A stretch of DNA of 64,000 nucleotides, taken from contig OMWZ01000001.1 in the NCBI GenBank assembly GCA_900314855.1, positions 124,001 through 188,000 of the forward strand, read 5' to 3'. Below are positions 1-9,225 of this stretch, in pieces. Source of the DNA: an uncultured Selenomonadales bacterium. GTDB lineage: Bacteria; Bacillota; Negativicutes; Acidaminococcales; Acidaminococcaceae. The first letter of the stretch is position 1. Each line of letters starts with the position of its first letter. A program made the position numbers and the translations under genes. Under the pieces are notes generated by a model. It was not told the origin of the DNA and ran no database searches. It saw only the letters and a program-made list of their open reading frames with translations.

Positions 1-826
1 CGATGGCGTCCCCGTCGGCGCTGACCGGCGCGTAGGCCATGAGGGTCGACCCGGCCCCGCTGAGGATGCACTGCCAGGCGCCGGCGTCCCGGCCCGCGGC
101 AAAGACTTCTTCCATGCCGGGAATCAGGTGGGCGCGGTAAGGCTGGTGCAGCCGGTCTTCCAGGGCAAAGCGCAGGAATTCCGGCCGGTCTGCCGCCAGG
201 GCGGCTACCAGGAGGGCGGACCGCGATTCGTTGAAAACGGCATCCTGATGAGGCACGCTGGCAGGAATCGCCTTCCGCGCCAGGCTGGTCGACAGGGGCT
301 GGTCCGGTACGACGGCGATAAACTGCAGGGGCAGTTTGGGTTCCAGGCGGAGCGTATAGGGCCTGCCCTGTTCCTGGATGCTTACGGTGAAGCCGCCGTA
401 AATGGCAGGGGCCACGTTGTCCGGATGTCCCTCCAGCTCGTTGGCGTAAGCCAGGAGCTCTTCCTTGCTGAAATGCCGGTCTGTCAGGACGCTGGCGGCA
501 AGGACGCCGGCCACGATAGCCGTGGAACTGCTGCCCAGTCCCCGGCTCTGGGGAATCCGGTTGATCATATGGATGCGGATGCCGATATGGCGGCGGTTCG
601 TCACTTCATTCCACACGCGGAGAAAGGACGCGAACGCCAGGTTCCGGCCCGACGGCTTGAGCCACTCCTTCCCCTCGCCTTCCACTTCCAGGTGGAAACC
701 GGACCAGCGGTCGGAAATGGTGTACTGGAAGTCGTTGCACAAATCGACGGCCAGGCCAAGGCAGTCGAAGCCGGGACCACAGTTGGCGCTGGTCGCCGGT
801 ACTTGTACGTGGATGGTCTTCTCCAT
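1..826 (-). CDS. thrB: Homoserine kinase, C-terminus beyond window edge
   Basis: GHMP-family kinase that phosphorylates L-homoserine, the step before threonine synthase. The reading frame starts at ATG 826 (MEKTIHVQVPATSANCGPGF), eight bases after an AGGAG, and stays open to base 1, giving about 275 of roughly 300 residues. The GHMP ATP-binding motif GLGSSSTA and a late LSGAGSTLMAY segment are both present, so only the last few residues are missing. It lies 10 bases downstream of hom, and thrC sits 30 kb away in the same window. The identification is secure; the 3' end cannot be seen. Confidence 0.93.
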   Translation of the reverse strand, partial: MEKTIHVQVPATSANCGPGFDCLGLAVDLCNDFQYTISDRWSGFHLEVEGEGKEWLKPSGRNLAFASFLRVWNEVTNRRHIGIRIHMINRIPQSRGLGSSSTAIVAGVLAASVLTDRHFSKEELLAYANELEGHPDNVAPAIYGGFTVSIQEQGRPYTLRLEPKLPLQFIAVVPDQPLSTSLARKAIPASVPHQDAVFNESRSALLVAALAADRPEFLRFALEDRLHQPYRAHLIPGMEEVFAAGRDAGAWQCILSGAGSTLMAYAPVSADGDAI

Positions 827-836
827 GGCATACTCC

Positions 837-2165
837 TTAGTCCTGTCCTGCCTGCAGCAGCCGCGGGTCTTCGACGCGCAGGACGCTGCACACCTTATCC
901 ACGACGGGCAAGACGCGCAGGGTCTGCAGGGACAGTTCCAGACTGAGTTTGCTGATGTTGTTCGTCACGACGACGATTTCCGCCTGTCCCGGTTTGGGCA
1001 GTTCTTTCTGGATGACATTGTACAGGCTGACCTGCTGGGCGCCGAATGCGGCGGCAATCGCCGCGAGGACGCCCGGTTTGTCCTGTACCTGCATGCGGAT
1101 ATAGCACGGTGACATTTCCTTGTCCGGCGGACACAACTGCTTGTCCCGGTAGCACGTGCAGCCGATGCGGTTCGTCGCGCCGTGGAGCAGGTTGCGCGCC
1201 GTATCGACAATGTCCCCGCAAACGGCGCTGGCCGTCGGCAGGCGGCCGGCCCCGCGGCCGAGGAACATGGCTTCGCCCACGGCGTCGCCATTGATGTAGA
1301 TGGCGTTATAGACATCATTGACGCTGGCCAGGGGATGATGGACCGGCAGCATGACGGGATAAACGTTGGCACTGACACCGTATTTGGGATACCATTTGGC
1401 GATCCCCAGAAGTTTCACGGCGTACCCCAGGTCTGCCGCATACTGGACATCGATGGCTTCCAGCTGGTCGATGCCCTCCACGTGGACATCCTCCAGGCCG
1501 ATGCGCATATTGAAGGCGATGGAGGCGAGGATTGCGATTTTGCGGGCCGCGTCCAGTCCTTCTACATCCGCCGTGGGATCCGACTCGGCGTACCCCAGTG
1601 CCTGGGCTTCCTTCAAGGCTTCGGCATAGGGTAGCTTGGCTTTTTCCATGCGCGTGAGCATATAGTTCGTCGTTCCGTTGACGATGCCCATGATACTCGT
1701 AATGCGGTTGGCCGCCAGGCAGTTTTTCAGGGGCATGATGATGGGGATGCCGCCGCCGACGGATCCTTCGAATTGGAAATCGACGCCCTTCTTCCCCGCC
1801 AGGCCCAGAAGCTCTTCGCCGTATTCCGCAATGAGGTCCTTGTTGGACGTGACGACATTTTTGCCATGCGCCAGGGCCGCTTCAATGTATTCCTTCGCCG
1901 GATGGATGCGTCCCATGAGTTCCACGACGATCTGGATGTCCGGATCTTCCACGATGTCTTCAATCCGATCCGTCACGGGTAAGCCGTACTTTCGCACAAT
2001 CTCGTTCGGGTCTGCCGCATTCCGCAGCAGGACTTTGGCAATCTCGATACGGCAGCCGGAACGGCGCGTAATGTCTTCCCTGTTTTCATTCAACACGATG
2101 GCAACACCGCCGCCTACCGTGCCGCAGCCCAACAGGCCGACTTTGATGGTTTTGATTCCGTCCAT
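837..2165 (-). CDS. hom: Homoserine dehydrogenase with C-terminal ACT domain
   Basis: Reduces aspartate semialdehyde to homoserine with NAD(P)H, the branch point to threonine and methionine. The 442-residue length matches the Firmicutes monofunctional enzyme. The Rossmann motif GCGTVG is at residues 13-18, the conserved VEGLDAARKIAILAS stretch is near 201-215, and an ACT domain starting around 355 (IRMQVQDKPGVLAAIAAAF) should give threonine feedback control. The start is ATG 2165 with a GAGGGG ribosome site. thrB follows after 10 bases and an ACT regulator precedes it, so the three are probably co-transcribed. Confidence 0.97.
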   Translation of the reverse strand: MDGIKTIKVGLLGCGTVGGGVAIVLNENREDITRRSGCRIEIAKVLLRNAADPNEIVRKYGLPVTDRIEDIVEDPDIQIVVELMGRIHPAKEYIEAALAHGKNVVTSNKDLIAEYGEELLGLAGKKGVDFQFEGSVGGGIPIIMPLKNCLAANRITSIMGIVNGTTNYMLTRMEKAKLPYAEALKEAQALGYAESDPTADVEGLDAARKIAILASIAFNMRIGLEDVHVEGIDQLEAIDVQYAADLGYAVKLLGIAKWYPKYGVSANVYPVMLPVHHPLASVNDVYNAIYINGDAVGEAMFLGRGAGRLPTASAVCGDIVDTARNLLHGATNRIGCTCYRDKQLCPPDKEMSPCYIRMQVQDKPGVLAAIAAAFGAQQVSLYNVIQKELPKPGQAEIVVVTNNISKLSLELSLQTLRVLPVVDKVCSVLRVEDPRLLQAGQD

Positions 2166-2222
2166 TGCTGACCCCTCTCTCCGGAACCGTTCCGGGAATC
2201 TTGTAAATCTTATATTCTTTTC

Positions 2223-2672
2223 TCAGACCTGGCCCAGTACTTCGAGACGCTTGACGCCCTCAATCATGCGGAGCTTGTCCAACAGCGCTTCCAAGTCGAT
2301 GGTCAGATTGTTCGTTTCGATGGAAATGGTCGTATTGGCGACTCCCTGCAGGGGAATCCCCTGGTTGATGGTCATGATGCTGCCCGAATCGGCGGCGACC
2401 GTATTCAGGACTTTGGATAGGACACCCGATTTATGTTCCAGCAGCAGGGACAGCGTGATGATCTTGTCCTTGCTGGCTTCGTAGAAGGGGAACACGTAAT
2501 CTTTGTACTTATAGTAGGCGCTGCGGCTCAGGCCCATTTTTTCCACGGCTTCATTGATGGTCTTGACTTCGCCGCGTTTGAGGATCTCCTTGACACGGAT
2601 GGTCTTCTTGATGGCTTCCGGCAGAATTTCTTCCCGAACCAGGAAAAATGTGGACTTGTCGTTCATATTCAT
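2223..2672 (-). CDS. ACT domain protein, UPF0735 (PheB-like) family
   Basis: A 149-residue protein with an N-terminal helix-turn-helix-like stretch (residues about 30-60, EAVEKMGLSRSAYYKYKDYV) and a C-terminal ACT domain (about 70-145, ITLSLLLEHKSGVLSKVLN). This is the UPF0735 layout often found upstream of homoserine dehydrogenase in Firmicutes. An amino-acid-sensing regulatory role is inferred from the ACT domain and position; no ligand or target is visible. A second in-frame ATG at 2666 is an alternative start. Confidence 0.85.
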   Translation of the reverse strand: MNMNDKSTFFLVREEILPEAIKKTIRVKEILKRGEVKTINEAVEKMGLSRSAYYKYKDYVFPFYEASKDKIITLSLLLEHKSGVLSKVLNTVAADSGSIMTINQGIPLQGVANTTISIETNNLTIDLEALLDKLRMIEGVKRLEVLGQV

Positions 2673-2705
2673 AGACTTCTTCTCCTATCTGTCAATTAGC
2701 TTGAC

Positions 2706-3359
2706 TTACTTTTTCATGTGGCCAGGTTTGATCTTGCTTTCCGTCCCGTTGGCCAGCCGTTTCAGGTTGTCTTTATGACGCAGGATGACGAAAAGGGCCG
2801 CCAGGGTCCCGAAGACCGCATAGGCCCAGGGGTAGTCCAGTATCCAGGCGGATCCGGCCGCTGCCAGGGCTCCGACGACAGAACCGAGGGATACATACCG
2901 CGTGAGCGCGACGAGGACAATCCAGCACAGGAAGCCGATGCCCGCGCTGCAGGGCAGCATATACAGGAACAGGCCCAGACCTGTCGCCACGCCTTTCCCG
3001 CCCTGAAAACGGAGCAGGAAGGAATAGTTGTGTCCCAGCAGGGCACCCAGCGCCGTCAGGGCCACGGCCAGGGGAAGCCCTGCCAGGACGTGCTCTGCCA
3101 CATATAAGGGCACCATGCCTTTCAGCATATCACAAAGCAGGACCAGGGCTGCCGTCTTGGGGCCGACCGTGCGGAAGACATTTGTCGCCCCGATGTTGCC
3201 GCTGCCATATTCCCGGATGTCGATGTGGTGCAGCATCCTGCACAACCACAGGCCTGTCGGGATGGATCCGAACACGTAACCCAAGAGGAAAAAGACGGCC
3301 ACGGCGGACGCGATGCCGAAAGGACCCTGCCAGGTCACGGATTCTGCGAAAAGTTGCAT
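2706..3359 (-). CDS. plsY: Acyl-phosphate:glycerol-3-phosphate acyltransferase PlsY
   Basis: Integral membrane acyltransferase that acylates glycerol-3-phosphate from acyl-phosphate, the first step of phospholipid synthesis. The 217-residue protein is mostly hydrophobic and carries the family motifs GSGNIGATN near residue 45 and GHNYSFLLRFQGGKGVATG in the middle. I chose ATG 3359 (MQLFAESV) over an upstream in-frame start because the extra N-terminal residues are charged and lie inside der; an AGGAGGAGG sits about 12 bases upstream. It begins 8 bases after der, an order common in clostridial relatives. Confidence 0.95.
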   Translation of the reverse strand: MQLFAESVTWQGPFGIASAVAVFFLLGYVFGSIPTGLWLCRMLHHIDIREYGSGNIGATNVFRTVGPKTAALVLLCDMLKGMVPLYVAEHVLAGLPLAVALTALGALLGHNYSFLLRFQGGKGVATGLGLFLYMLPCSAGIGFLCWIVLVALTRYVSLGSVVGALAAAGSAWILDYPWAYAVFGTLAALFVILRHKDNLKRLANGTESKIKPGHMKK

Positions 3360-3366
3360 GGTAGCT

Positions 3367-4701
3367 TTAATCCTCCTCCTCGTTCTTTGCCCGCACAATC
3401 ATATGGAGTGGCGTGCCTTCGAAGCCGAAGGACTCGCGCAGTTTGTTTTCCAGGTAGCGCTGATAGGAAAAATGCATCAGCTCCGGATTGTTGACAAACA
3501 GTACGAAAGTAGGCGGTTTAATCTTGACTTGCGTCGCGAAATAAATGCGGAGCTGTTTGCCCTTATCCGTCGGCGGCGGGTTAATGGCGCAGGCATCTTC
3601 GATAATCTGGTTCAGGACCGACGTGGAAATGCGCATGGAGCTCTGCTCCGCCACGTACTTGATGACCTCGGGCAGGCGGTGGATCCGCTGCATGGTCAGG
3701 GCCGACACGTACACGACGGGGGCATATTGCAGAAAGACCAGCTCTTTGCGCAGCTCTTCCGTGTAGCGCAGCGTGGACGAGGTATCCTTCTTGTACAGAT
3801 CCCACTTGTTGACGACGAGGATGATGCCTTTGCCCGCATCGTGGGCATACCCGACAATCTTTTTGTCCTGTTCTGTCACGCCGTCCACGGCGTCAATCAC
3901 CATGAGGACCACGTCTGACCGGTCTACGGCACGCAGGGAACGGATGATGCTGTACTTTTCAATCAGTTCGTCGATCTTGCCCTTGCGGCGCATGCCCGCC
4001 GTGTCGATGAAAAGGTACCGCTGGCCGTCGCGTGTCACGGGCGTGTCGATGGCGTCGCGGGTAGTGCCGGCCACGTCGCTGACGATGGACCGCTCTTCGC
4101 CGACAAGGGCGTTGAAAATAGAAGATTTGCCCACGTTCGGGCGGCCGATGAGGGCGACCTTGATTTCGTCCTCGTCATCCTCGTCGTTGATGACGGGAAT
4201 CGTCTGGTTGACTTTTTCCGTCAGGGCATCCAACATGTCGCCCAAGCCGAGGTGGTTTGCCGCGGAAATGGGAATCGGATCCCCCAGGCCCAGGTTGTAA
4301 AATTCATAGACACCCACTTCGTGTTTGATGGAGTCGGCCTTGTTCACGGCCAGCACGATGGGTTTGTTCGATTTGCGGAGCAGCTTGGCCACTTCCGCGT
4401 CTTCGTCCGTGATTCCTGTACGGGCGTCGCAGACGAAGAGGATGACATCAGATTCGCGGATGGCGATTTGCGCCTGTTCCCGGATGGAAACGGCAATCTT
4501 GTCCGCGTTGGCGATTTCGATGCCACCCGTGTCGATAATGATAAATTCCCGGTCCAGCCACTCCGTCGTCGCGTAAAGACGGTCGCGGGTGACACCGGGC
4601 GTATCTTCCACGATGGAAATGCGTTCATTGGCGAGCACATTGAACAAAGTGGATTTGCCTACGTTCGGCCGTCCGACGATGGCAACAATAGGTTTAGCCA
4701 T
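3367..4701 (-). CDS. der: Ribosome biogenesis GTPase Der (EngA)
   Basis: Tandem GTPase needed for 50S subunit maturation. Two complete P-loops are visible, GRPNVGKST at residues 10-18 and GRPNVGKSS at 186-194, each followed by TRD and DT(A/G)G switch motifs and NKxD (VNKAD, VNKWD). The C-terminal KH-like domain ends at residue 444, the usual length. An acidic linker (NDEDDEDE) separates the two G domains. The start is ATG 4701 after GGGAGA. Confidence 0.98.
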   Translation of the reverse strand: MAKPIVAIVGRPNVGKSTLFNVLANERISIVEDTPGVTRDRLYATTEWLDREFIIIDTGGIEIANADKIAVSIREQAQIAIRESDVILFVCDARTGITDEDAEVAKLLRKSNKPIVLAVNKADSIKHEVGVYEFYNLGLGDPIPISAANHLGLGDMLDALTEKVNQTIPVINDEDDEDEIKVALIGRPNVGKSSIFNALVGEERSIVSDVAGTTRDAIDTPVTRDGQRYLFIDTAGMRRKGKIDELIEKYSIIRSLRAVDRSDVVLMVIDAVDGVTEQDKKIVGYAHDAGKGIILVVNKWDLYKKDTSSTLRYTEELRKELVFLQYAPVVYVSALTMQRIHRLPEVIKYVAEQSSMRISTSVLNQIIEDACAINPPPTDKGKQLRIYFATQVKIKPPTFVLFVNNPELMHFSYQRYLENKLRESFGFEGTPLHMIVRAKNEEED

Positions 4702-4758
4702 AATGTCCTTCTCTCCCTTTTACTGGTTCTGCCGGCAGTCCCGGCGGGATACATCCTG

Positions 4759-5283
4759 TTAATGGTCGATTCCGTCCCGGATGGGGACGCCTTTTTCGTA
4801 ATAATGTTTCACTTCTTCCATGTCGGTCACGAGGTCGGCCAGCCCTATCAGTTCCTGCGGGGCTTCCCGGCCCGTAAAGACCAGTTCGGTTCCGTTCCGG
4901 TGCGCCTGCAGGAAGGAAAGGACTTCTTGCGTATCGACGAGACCCCTGGACATGGCCAGGTTCATCTCGTCGAGAATGAGCAGATCCGCCTCCCGGGCCA
5001 GGAGTATCCGTTTTCCTTCTTCCCAGGCAGCCTGCGCCATCTGCACATCCACCGGATCGGGATGGCGGAAGTCGACAAAGCTGTCCCGCCCCATCTGCTT
5101 TAGCGTAAACCCTGGCAGGCAGTGGGCCGCCCGGGCTTCGCCATACGTGTCGTCCCCTTTCATCAGGCAAATCATGACGACGCGGGCGCCGTGTCCGACA
5201 GCACGCAGCGCCAAGCCCAGGGCGGCGGTGGTTTTTCCTTTGCCGGTCCCCGTATAGACATGGATCATGCCGTAGCCTTTCAT
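4759..5283 (-). CDS. cobO: Cob(I)yrinic acid a,c-diamide adenosyltransferase
   Basis: Transfers the 5'-deoxyadenosyl group of ATP to cobalt in corrinoids (CobA/BtuR/CobO family), completing adenosylcobalamin synthesis or salvage. The P-loop TGTGKGKTTA is at residues 11-20, and the family segments LLILDEMN and ELVFTGREAP follow. ATG 5283 is preferred over an upstream in-frame ATG because AAGGAG lies five bases upstream and the protein then has the family length of 174 residues. A promoter lies about 60 bases upstream. No other corrinoid gene is nearby. Confidence 0.93.
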   Translation of the reverse strand: MKGYGMIHVYTGTGKGKTTAALGLALRAVGHGARVVMICLMKGDDTYGEARAAHCLPGFTLKQMGRDSFVDFRHPDPVDVQMAQAAWEEGKRILLAREADLLILDEMNLAMSRGLVDTQEVLSFLQAHRNGTELVFTGREAPQELIGLADLVTDMEEVKHYYEKGVPIRDGIDH

Positions 5284-5342
5284 GGCAGCTCCTTTCGGAA
5301 TCATAAATAATCAGTATAATTGTCCGCGTATCACATATATCC

Positions 5343-5370
5343 ATTATACAGCAAATTCGCGCGAACACAA
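5343..5370 (-). promoter_or_regulatory. Predicted sigma-A promoter for cobO
   Basis: On the minus strand, TTGTGT (5370-5365), a 16-bp spacer and a perfect TATAAT (5348-5343) precede cobO. It lies in the gap between the DUF512 gene and cobO and could also serve der and plsY, which follow closely. Confidence 0.55.
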
Positions 5371-5439
5371 CTGTCCCTTCCGGAAAGATGTATCTTTTCC
5401 CGTTTCTTTTCTGGTCCGCCGGGGCAGAGCGCTGCTTTC

Positions 5440-6852
5440 TTAACGCCGGAACGCACGGGTGTAGTCCGTCGGGTTTTTCGCATCCCCTGACGAACGACCC
5501 GGCAGGATACAGGACCCGGCGGCTTTCCCGGCCTGCGGCGCTTCCCCCTCCTGTTTCAGGAGCAAAGCGTGCAGGTCCCGTCCTCCTTCCGCCAGGGCGA
5601 CGGGACGGCCGGCGCGGCGGCAGAAATCGGCAAGACTGACGTCATCCAGGAAAAGCTGATCCGCGTTGAGGACCACCTTCGGCAGGATGACCGGACGATC
5701 CGGCGGCAGATTTTTCAAAATATCCGTCGCGGTCAAGAGGCCCGTCACATTGATGGAATGGCCGAAAAAGTCGTTTTCCACCGGCAGCAGCCGGTGGTCT
5801 GTGCCGTATTTTCGATTGAACGCGTCCAGGAAAGCCCGCAGCTGGCCGTAGGCGGAAACGCCGACAGGAATCACATAGTTCCGGACCGCTGCCTTTCCCC
5901 CGTCGGCGCTGCGGGCTTCCGCTTCGTCCCATTCTTCCAGGAAGTTGCGGGTCAGGCCGATCCCGTTTTCCAGCTGCGGAAATCCGTCATACCAGTCGGC
6001 TGGCGGCAGAGGACGTCCGGCGAGGATATAGAATTCGTCCCCCAGATAGACGAACGTGCGGCCCAGCCTGCGGCGGCATTCTTCCTGCCACGCCGTGACC
6101 GTGTCGACCATGCGGGCCGCCTCAGCCGGCGTGAACAGGCGCAGATCCGGCAAATTGGCGGTGTTGCGCGTAATGCCCACCGGAACGATGGCCATATCCT
6201 CCACGTGGTCCGCATGGGCCAGCAGGTCATGGTACGACCGGTCCAGGACGGCGCCGTCGTTCCAGCCGGGGCAGCAGACAATCTGGGCATGGATATGGAT
6301 TCCGGCCGCGAAGAGACGCTCCAGTTTTTCCATCAGCCCGCTGGACTGGCGATTGATCATCATCCGTTCCCGCACGGCGGGATCCGTCGCGTGCACCGAA
6401 ACGTAGAGCGGCGACAGGTGGGTCGTGAGGATCCGCTGGTAATCTTCCTCGGACAGGTTCGTCAAGGTGACAAAGTTGCCATACAGGAAAGACAGACGAT
6501 AATCGTCGTCTCGTACGTACAGGGTCTTGCGCAGCCCTGGAATCATGCGATCGACAAAACAGAAGACGCAATGGTTGTGACAGAGGCGGACCCGATCAAA
6601 GACTGCCTGCTCAAAGGACAGGCCCAGATCTTCGTCGATCCCTTTTTCCACCTTCACGTCCCGCAGGGCGCCGTCGATTCCCCGGATGGTGAGGACCACC
6701 TCCGTGTCGGCGGCAGCGAAGCTGACGTCCAGTAGGTCCCGGACGGGCTGCCCGTTGATGGCGCACAGATGCTCGCCCGGCCGGATCTCCGCTTCTTCCG
6801 CCAGGCTGTGACGCTTGACGCTGCTGATAATGCCTTCTTGCTTGAATTCCAT
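5440..6852 (-). CDS. DUF512 family radical-SAM-like Fe-S protein with PDZ-like N-terminus
   Basis: A 470-residue protein with a PDZ-like N-terminal domain (residues 1-70, IRPGEHLCAINGQPVRDLLD), a CxxxCxxC cluster motif at Cys91, Cys95 and Cys98 (CHNHCVFCF), a TIM-barrel region and a C-terminal DUF512 domain (around 300-440). This matches the conserved DUF512 family, whose members in Firmicutes are often encoded near der. The reaction is not known to me. It ends 157 bases before cobO and starts at ATG 6852 after GAAAGGAAAG. Confidence 0.88.
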   Translation of the reverse strand: MEFKQEGIISSVKRHSLAEEAEIRPGEHLCAINGQPVRDLLDVSFAAADTEVVLTIRGIDGALRDVKVEKGIDEDLGLSFEQAVFDRVRLCHNHCVFCFVDRMIPGLRKTLYVRDDDYRLSFLYGNFVTLTNLSEEDYQRILTTHLSPLYVSVHATDPAVRERMMINRQSSGLMEKLERLFAAGIHIHAQIVCCPGWNDGAVLDRSYHDLLAHADHVEDMAIVPVGITRNTANLPDLRLFTPAEAARMVDTVTAWQEECRRRLGRTFVYLGDEFYILAGRPLPPADWYDGFPQLENGIGLTRNFLEEWDEAEARSADGGKAAVRNYVIPVGVSAYGQLRAFLDAFNRKYGTDHRLLPVENDFFGHSINVTGLLTATDILKNLPPDRPVILPKVVLNADQLFLDDVSLADFCRRAGRPVALAEGGRDLHALLLKQEGEAPQAGKAAGSCILPGRSSGDAKNPTDYTRAFRR

Positions 6853-6911
6853 GGTCTTTCCTTTCTTGCAAAGGCGCGGACATTTGTCCTCGTGATTTTT
6901 TGCCCGTGCAT

Positions 6912-6940
6912 AAAAAAGACCCGCTTACTGCAAGCGGGCC
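6912..6940 (-). terminator. Rho-independent terminator of rpsO
   Basis: CCCGCTT pairs with AAGCGGG across a five-base loop (6920-6938); on the minus strand the stem is followed by a run of T. It lies just after the rpsO stop codon. Confidence 0.85.
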
Positions 6941-6965
6941 TTGAACCGTACCGTTTCGTTCCCTG

Positions 6966-7232
6966 TTACTTACGGATGTTCAGTTTTGCGACGATGGCGC
7001 GATAGCGCTCGATGTCCTTCTTCATCAGGTAGTTCAGAAGGCCGCGACGCTGGCCGACCATCTTCAGCAGGCCACGACGGGAATGATGATCTTTCTTGTT
7101 GCTCTTCAGGTGTTCCGTCAAAGCGAGGATGCGGGTGGTCAGGACGGCGATCTGTACCTCCGGGGACCCCGTGTCACCTTCGTGACGGGCATATTCCTTG
7201 ATGATGGACTGTTTTTCCGTGGTAGTTAACAT
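6966..7232 (-). CDS. rpsO: 30S ribosomal protein S15
   Basis: Small-subunit protein that binds 16S rRNA in the platform. The 88-residue sequence from [20 protein letters not shown] to the basic C-terminus is typical in length, with the S15 signature region [21 protein letters not shown] in the second half. ATG 7232 is chosen over an ATG 15 bases upstream because GGAGGT sits at the right distance before it. It has its own promoter and terminator, so it is a single-gene unit. Confidence 0.98.
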   Translation of the reverse strand: MLTTTEKQSIIKEYARHEGDTGSPEVQIAVLTTRILALTEHLKSNKKDHHSRRGLLKMVGQRRGLLNYLMKKDIERYRAIVAKLNIRK

Positions 7233-7320
7233 GGTGAATACCTCCATAAAAATAATTGATTCGGCCGATACGGAGCAGGCGTTGGAGATTCGCTCTTCCC
7301 GGTGTCGGTCAACACACGCT

Positions 7321-7350
7321 ATATTAGCACAAAAGGAGCCTGTTTGTAAA
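7321..7350 (-). promoter_or_regulatory. Predicted promoter of rpsO with overlapping dyad
   Basis: On the minus strand TTTACA (7350-7345), an 18-bp spacer and TAATAT (7326-7321) precede rpsO. The -35 box is part of an inverted repeat, TGTAAAG and CTTTACA separated by two bases (7345-7360), that also covers the ribF stop codon; it could be a weak ribF terminator or an operator. Confidence 0.5.
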
Positions 7351-7355
7351 GCTCT

Positions 7356-8294
7356 TTACAGAAAAAACCGCTTTGCTTCCTCTTGATCTTCCTGGATGCG
7401 GGCCTTTAATGCCTCTAGGGTATGGAACCGTTCTTCCGGGCGCAGAAAGCGGCGGAAGGACGCTTCCACGGTTTCGCCGTACAAATTACCCTGGAAATCG
7501 AAAAGATGTACTTCCAGGACTTCGCGGATGACGTCGTCGAAGGTGGGATTCATGCCCAAATTGCCGACGCCGTTGTAGATGGTTTCGCCTACGCGGACGT
7601 TCATGATGTAAACCCCGGACGGCGGCAAAGCTGTTCCATTCCGATCCACGTACAGGTTGGCTGTCGGGAACCCCAGGGTCCTCCCCCGTTGAAATCCTTT
7701 GCGGACAATGCCTTCCACACTGTACGGACGCCCGAGCATTGCTTCGGCGTCGGCCAGGTTCCCCCTAGCGATATCCCTGCGGATGCGGGTGCTGCTCACA
7801 GGCTCCCCGCGATATTCCAGAAGCGGCCGCACCAGGACATCGTAGCCGTTGATCCTGCCGCTTTGGGCCAGCATGACCGTATTGCCGTTGCCGCGGAAAC
7901 CGTAGGAAAAATTGGCGCCGCAGACCAGGCAGCGGAAATGCAGCTTGCGCAGCTGTCGGACAAACTCTTTCGGCGACAGAAGGGCCAGTTCCCGGTCGAA
8001 GGGGATGTCCACGAGGAGGTTTACGCCGGCTTCCTTCAGGCGGCGGATTTTCTCCGCCGGGGAGATGAGGGACTGGGGGACGGCGCAGGGATTGATCCAG
8101 GTATAGGGATGATTGACAAAGGTCAGGACGGCAAGGCGCAGTCCGTGCTCGCGGGCATAGTCTCCCGCGCGGCCGATGACGTCCATATGGCCTCGGTGCA
8201 GGCCGTCAAACGTGCCGAGCGCAACCACGGTCGGCGTGCCGCCGGTCTTTTCTGCCAAATCCCCGCTGTGGAGCAGGTCATTCACGATGATCAT
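7356..8294 (-). CDS. ribF: Bifunctional riboflavin kinase / FAD synthetase
   Basis: Makes FMN from riboflavin and then FAD. The N-terminal FAD-synthetase domain carries the nucleotidyltransferase motif GTFDGLHRGH (about residues 27-36) and SSTRIR near 160; the C-terminal riboflavin kinase domain (about 180-305) has GRTLGFPTANLYVD. The length of 312 residues is standard. I start at ATG 8294 (MIIVNDLL), which overlaps the end of truB by 17 bases; the longer upstream frame would give a proline- and arginine-rich extension unlike the family. Confidence 0.95.
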   Translation of the reverse strand: MIIVNDLLHSGDLAEKTGGTPTVVALGTFDGLHRGHMDVIGRAGDYAREHGLRLAVLTFVNHPYTWINPCAVPQSLISPAEKIRRLKEAGVNLLVDIPFDRELALLSPKEFVRQLRKLHFRCLVCGANFSYGFRGNGNTVMLAQSGRINGYDVLVRPLLEYRGEPVSSTRIRRDIARGNLADAEAMLGRPYSVEGIVRKGFQRGRTLGFPTANLYVDRNGTALPPSGVYIMNVRVGETIYNGVGNLGMNPTFDDVIREVLEVHLFDFQGNLYGETVEASFRRFLRPEERFHTLEALKARIQEDQEEAKRFFL

Positions 8295-9225
8295 GCGTGT
8301 CCCTTCCCTCTTCCCGTTCTCCGGCCGGGCTGTCTGTTCCCGGCCGGTCCGTTTCCGGCGGCCGTTCCGCGTGCTGCAGGATTTTCCGGGCCCGCAGCAC
8401 TTCTTCCGCGCAGGTACCGATGCCCAGCAGCACGTCGGCCCCAAATAAGGCATACGTCCCGTCCGCCAGGCCCCGGATGGTTGTGGCGACGCCGCTCGTG
8501 ATACGGTAAGCCTGCATGGGCGTCGCGTCGAACCGCGGCAAGCCGCGGACAGCCCGCGCGACAGGCAGCAGGACCGTGTCCGGCGCCGCGGCGATTTCTT
8601 CCAGGGTATGGGCTTCTTCCAGTCTGTAGTCGCCGACCCGCGTACGCAGGAGGGTTGTCATGTGACCGACGGTGCCCAGGGCGGCGGCAATGTCTTCCAA
8701 CAAGGTGCGGATGTAAGTTCCTTTGGAGCATTCCACGTCGACAGCAAACCGGGGCGGGTCAAACTCCCGCAGGATCAAGTGATGGATCTCGACGGACCGG
8801 GGCTGCCGTTCTATTTCCATGCCCTGCCGCGCGTACTGATACAGTTTCCGGCCGTTGACCTTTAACGCGGAATACATGGGAGGCGTCTGCAGGATGGGGC
8901 CGCGGAACCGTGCCAGCACTTGCTCCATGTCGTCCCGTGTCAACGGCGGGACCGGTCTTTTTTCCACGACAACGCCGCTCTTGTCGCCCGTCGTGGTACG
9001 GCTGCCCAGGCAGCCTTCGGCCCGGTAGGCTTTCGTGCCTTCCACGGCATATTCCAGCAGGCGCGTCGCCGTGCCGAGAAAAACTGGCAGCACCCCGGCG
9101 GCGTCGGGATCCAGGGTGCCTCCGTGACCGACTTTCTTTTGTCCGTAAATCCGGCGGATTTTTCCTACCACGTCGTGGGAGGTCATTCCCGCCGGTTTGT
9201 ACACGTTCAGGATGCCATCGCTCAT
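8278..9225 (-). CDS. truB: tRNA pseudouridine-55 synthase TruB
   Basis: Isomerises U55 in the T-loop of tRNAs. The catalytic aspartate lies in GGTLDPDAAGVL (Asp39), preceded by KKVGHG, and the substrate-binding YAR and SKGTYIRTL motifs follow. The 315 residues include a C-terminal PUA-like extension. Its ATG overlaps the nrnA stop codon (ATGA), a sign of coupling. Confidence 0.96.
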   Translation of the reverse strand: MSDGILNVYKPAGMTSHDVVGKIRRIYGQKKVGHGGTLDPDAAGVLPVFLGTATRLLEYAVEGTKAYRAEGCLGSRTTTGDKSGVVVEKRPVPPLTRDDMEQVLARFRGPILQTPPMYSALKVNGRKLYQYARQGMEIERQPRSVEIHHLILREFDPPRFAVDVECSKGTYIRTLLEDIAAALGTVGHMTTLLRTRVGDYRLEEAHTLEEIAAAPDTVLLPVARAVRGLPRFDATPMQAYRITSGVATTIRGLADGTYALFGADVLLGIGTCAEEVLRARKILQHAERPPETDRPGTDSPAGEREEGRDTHDHRE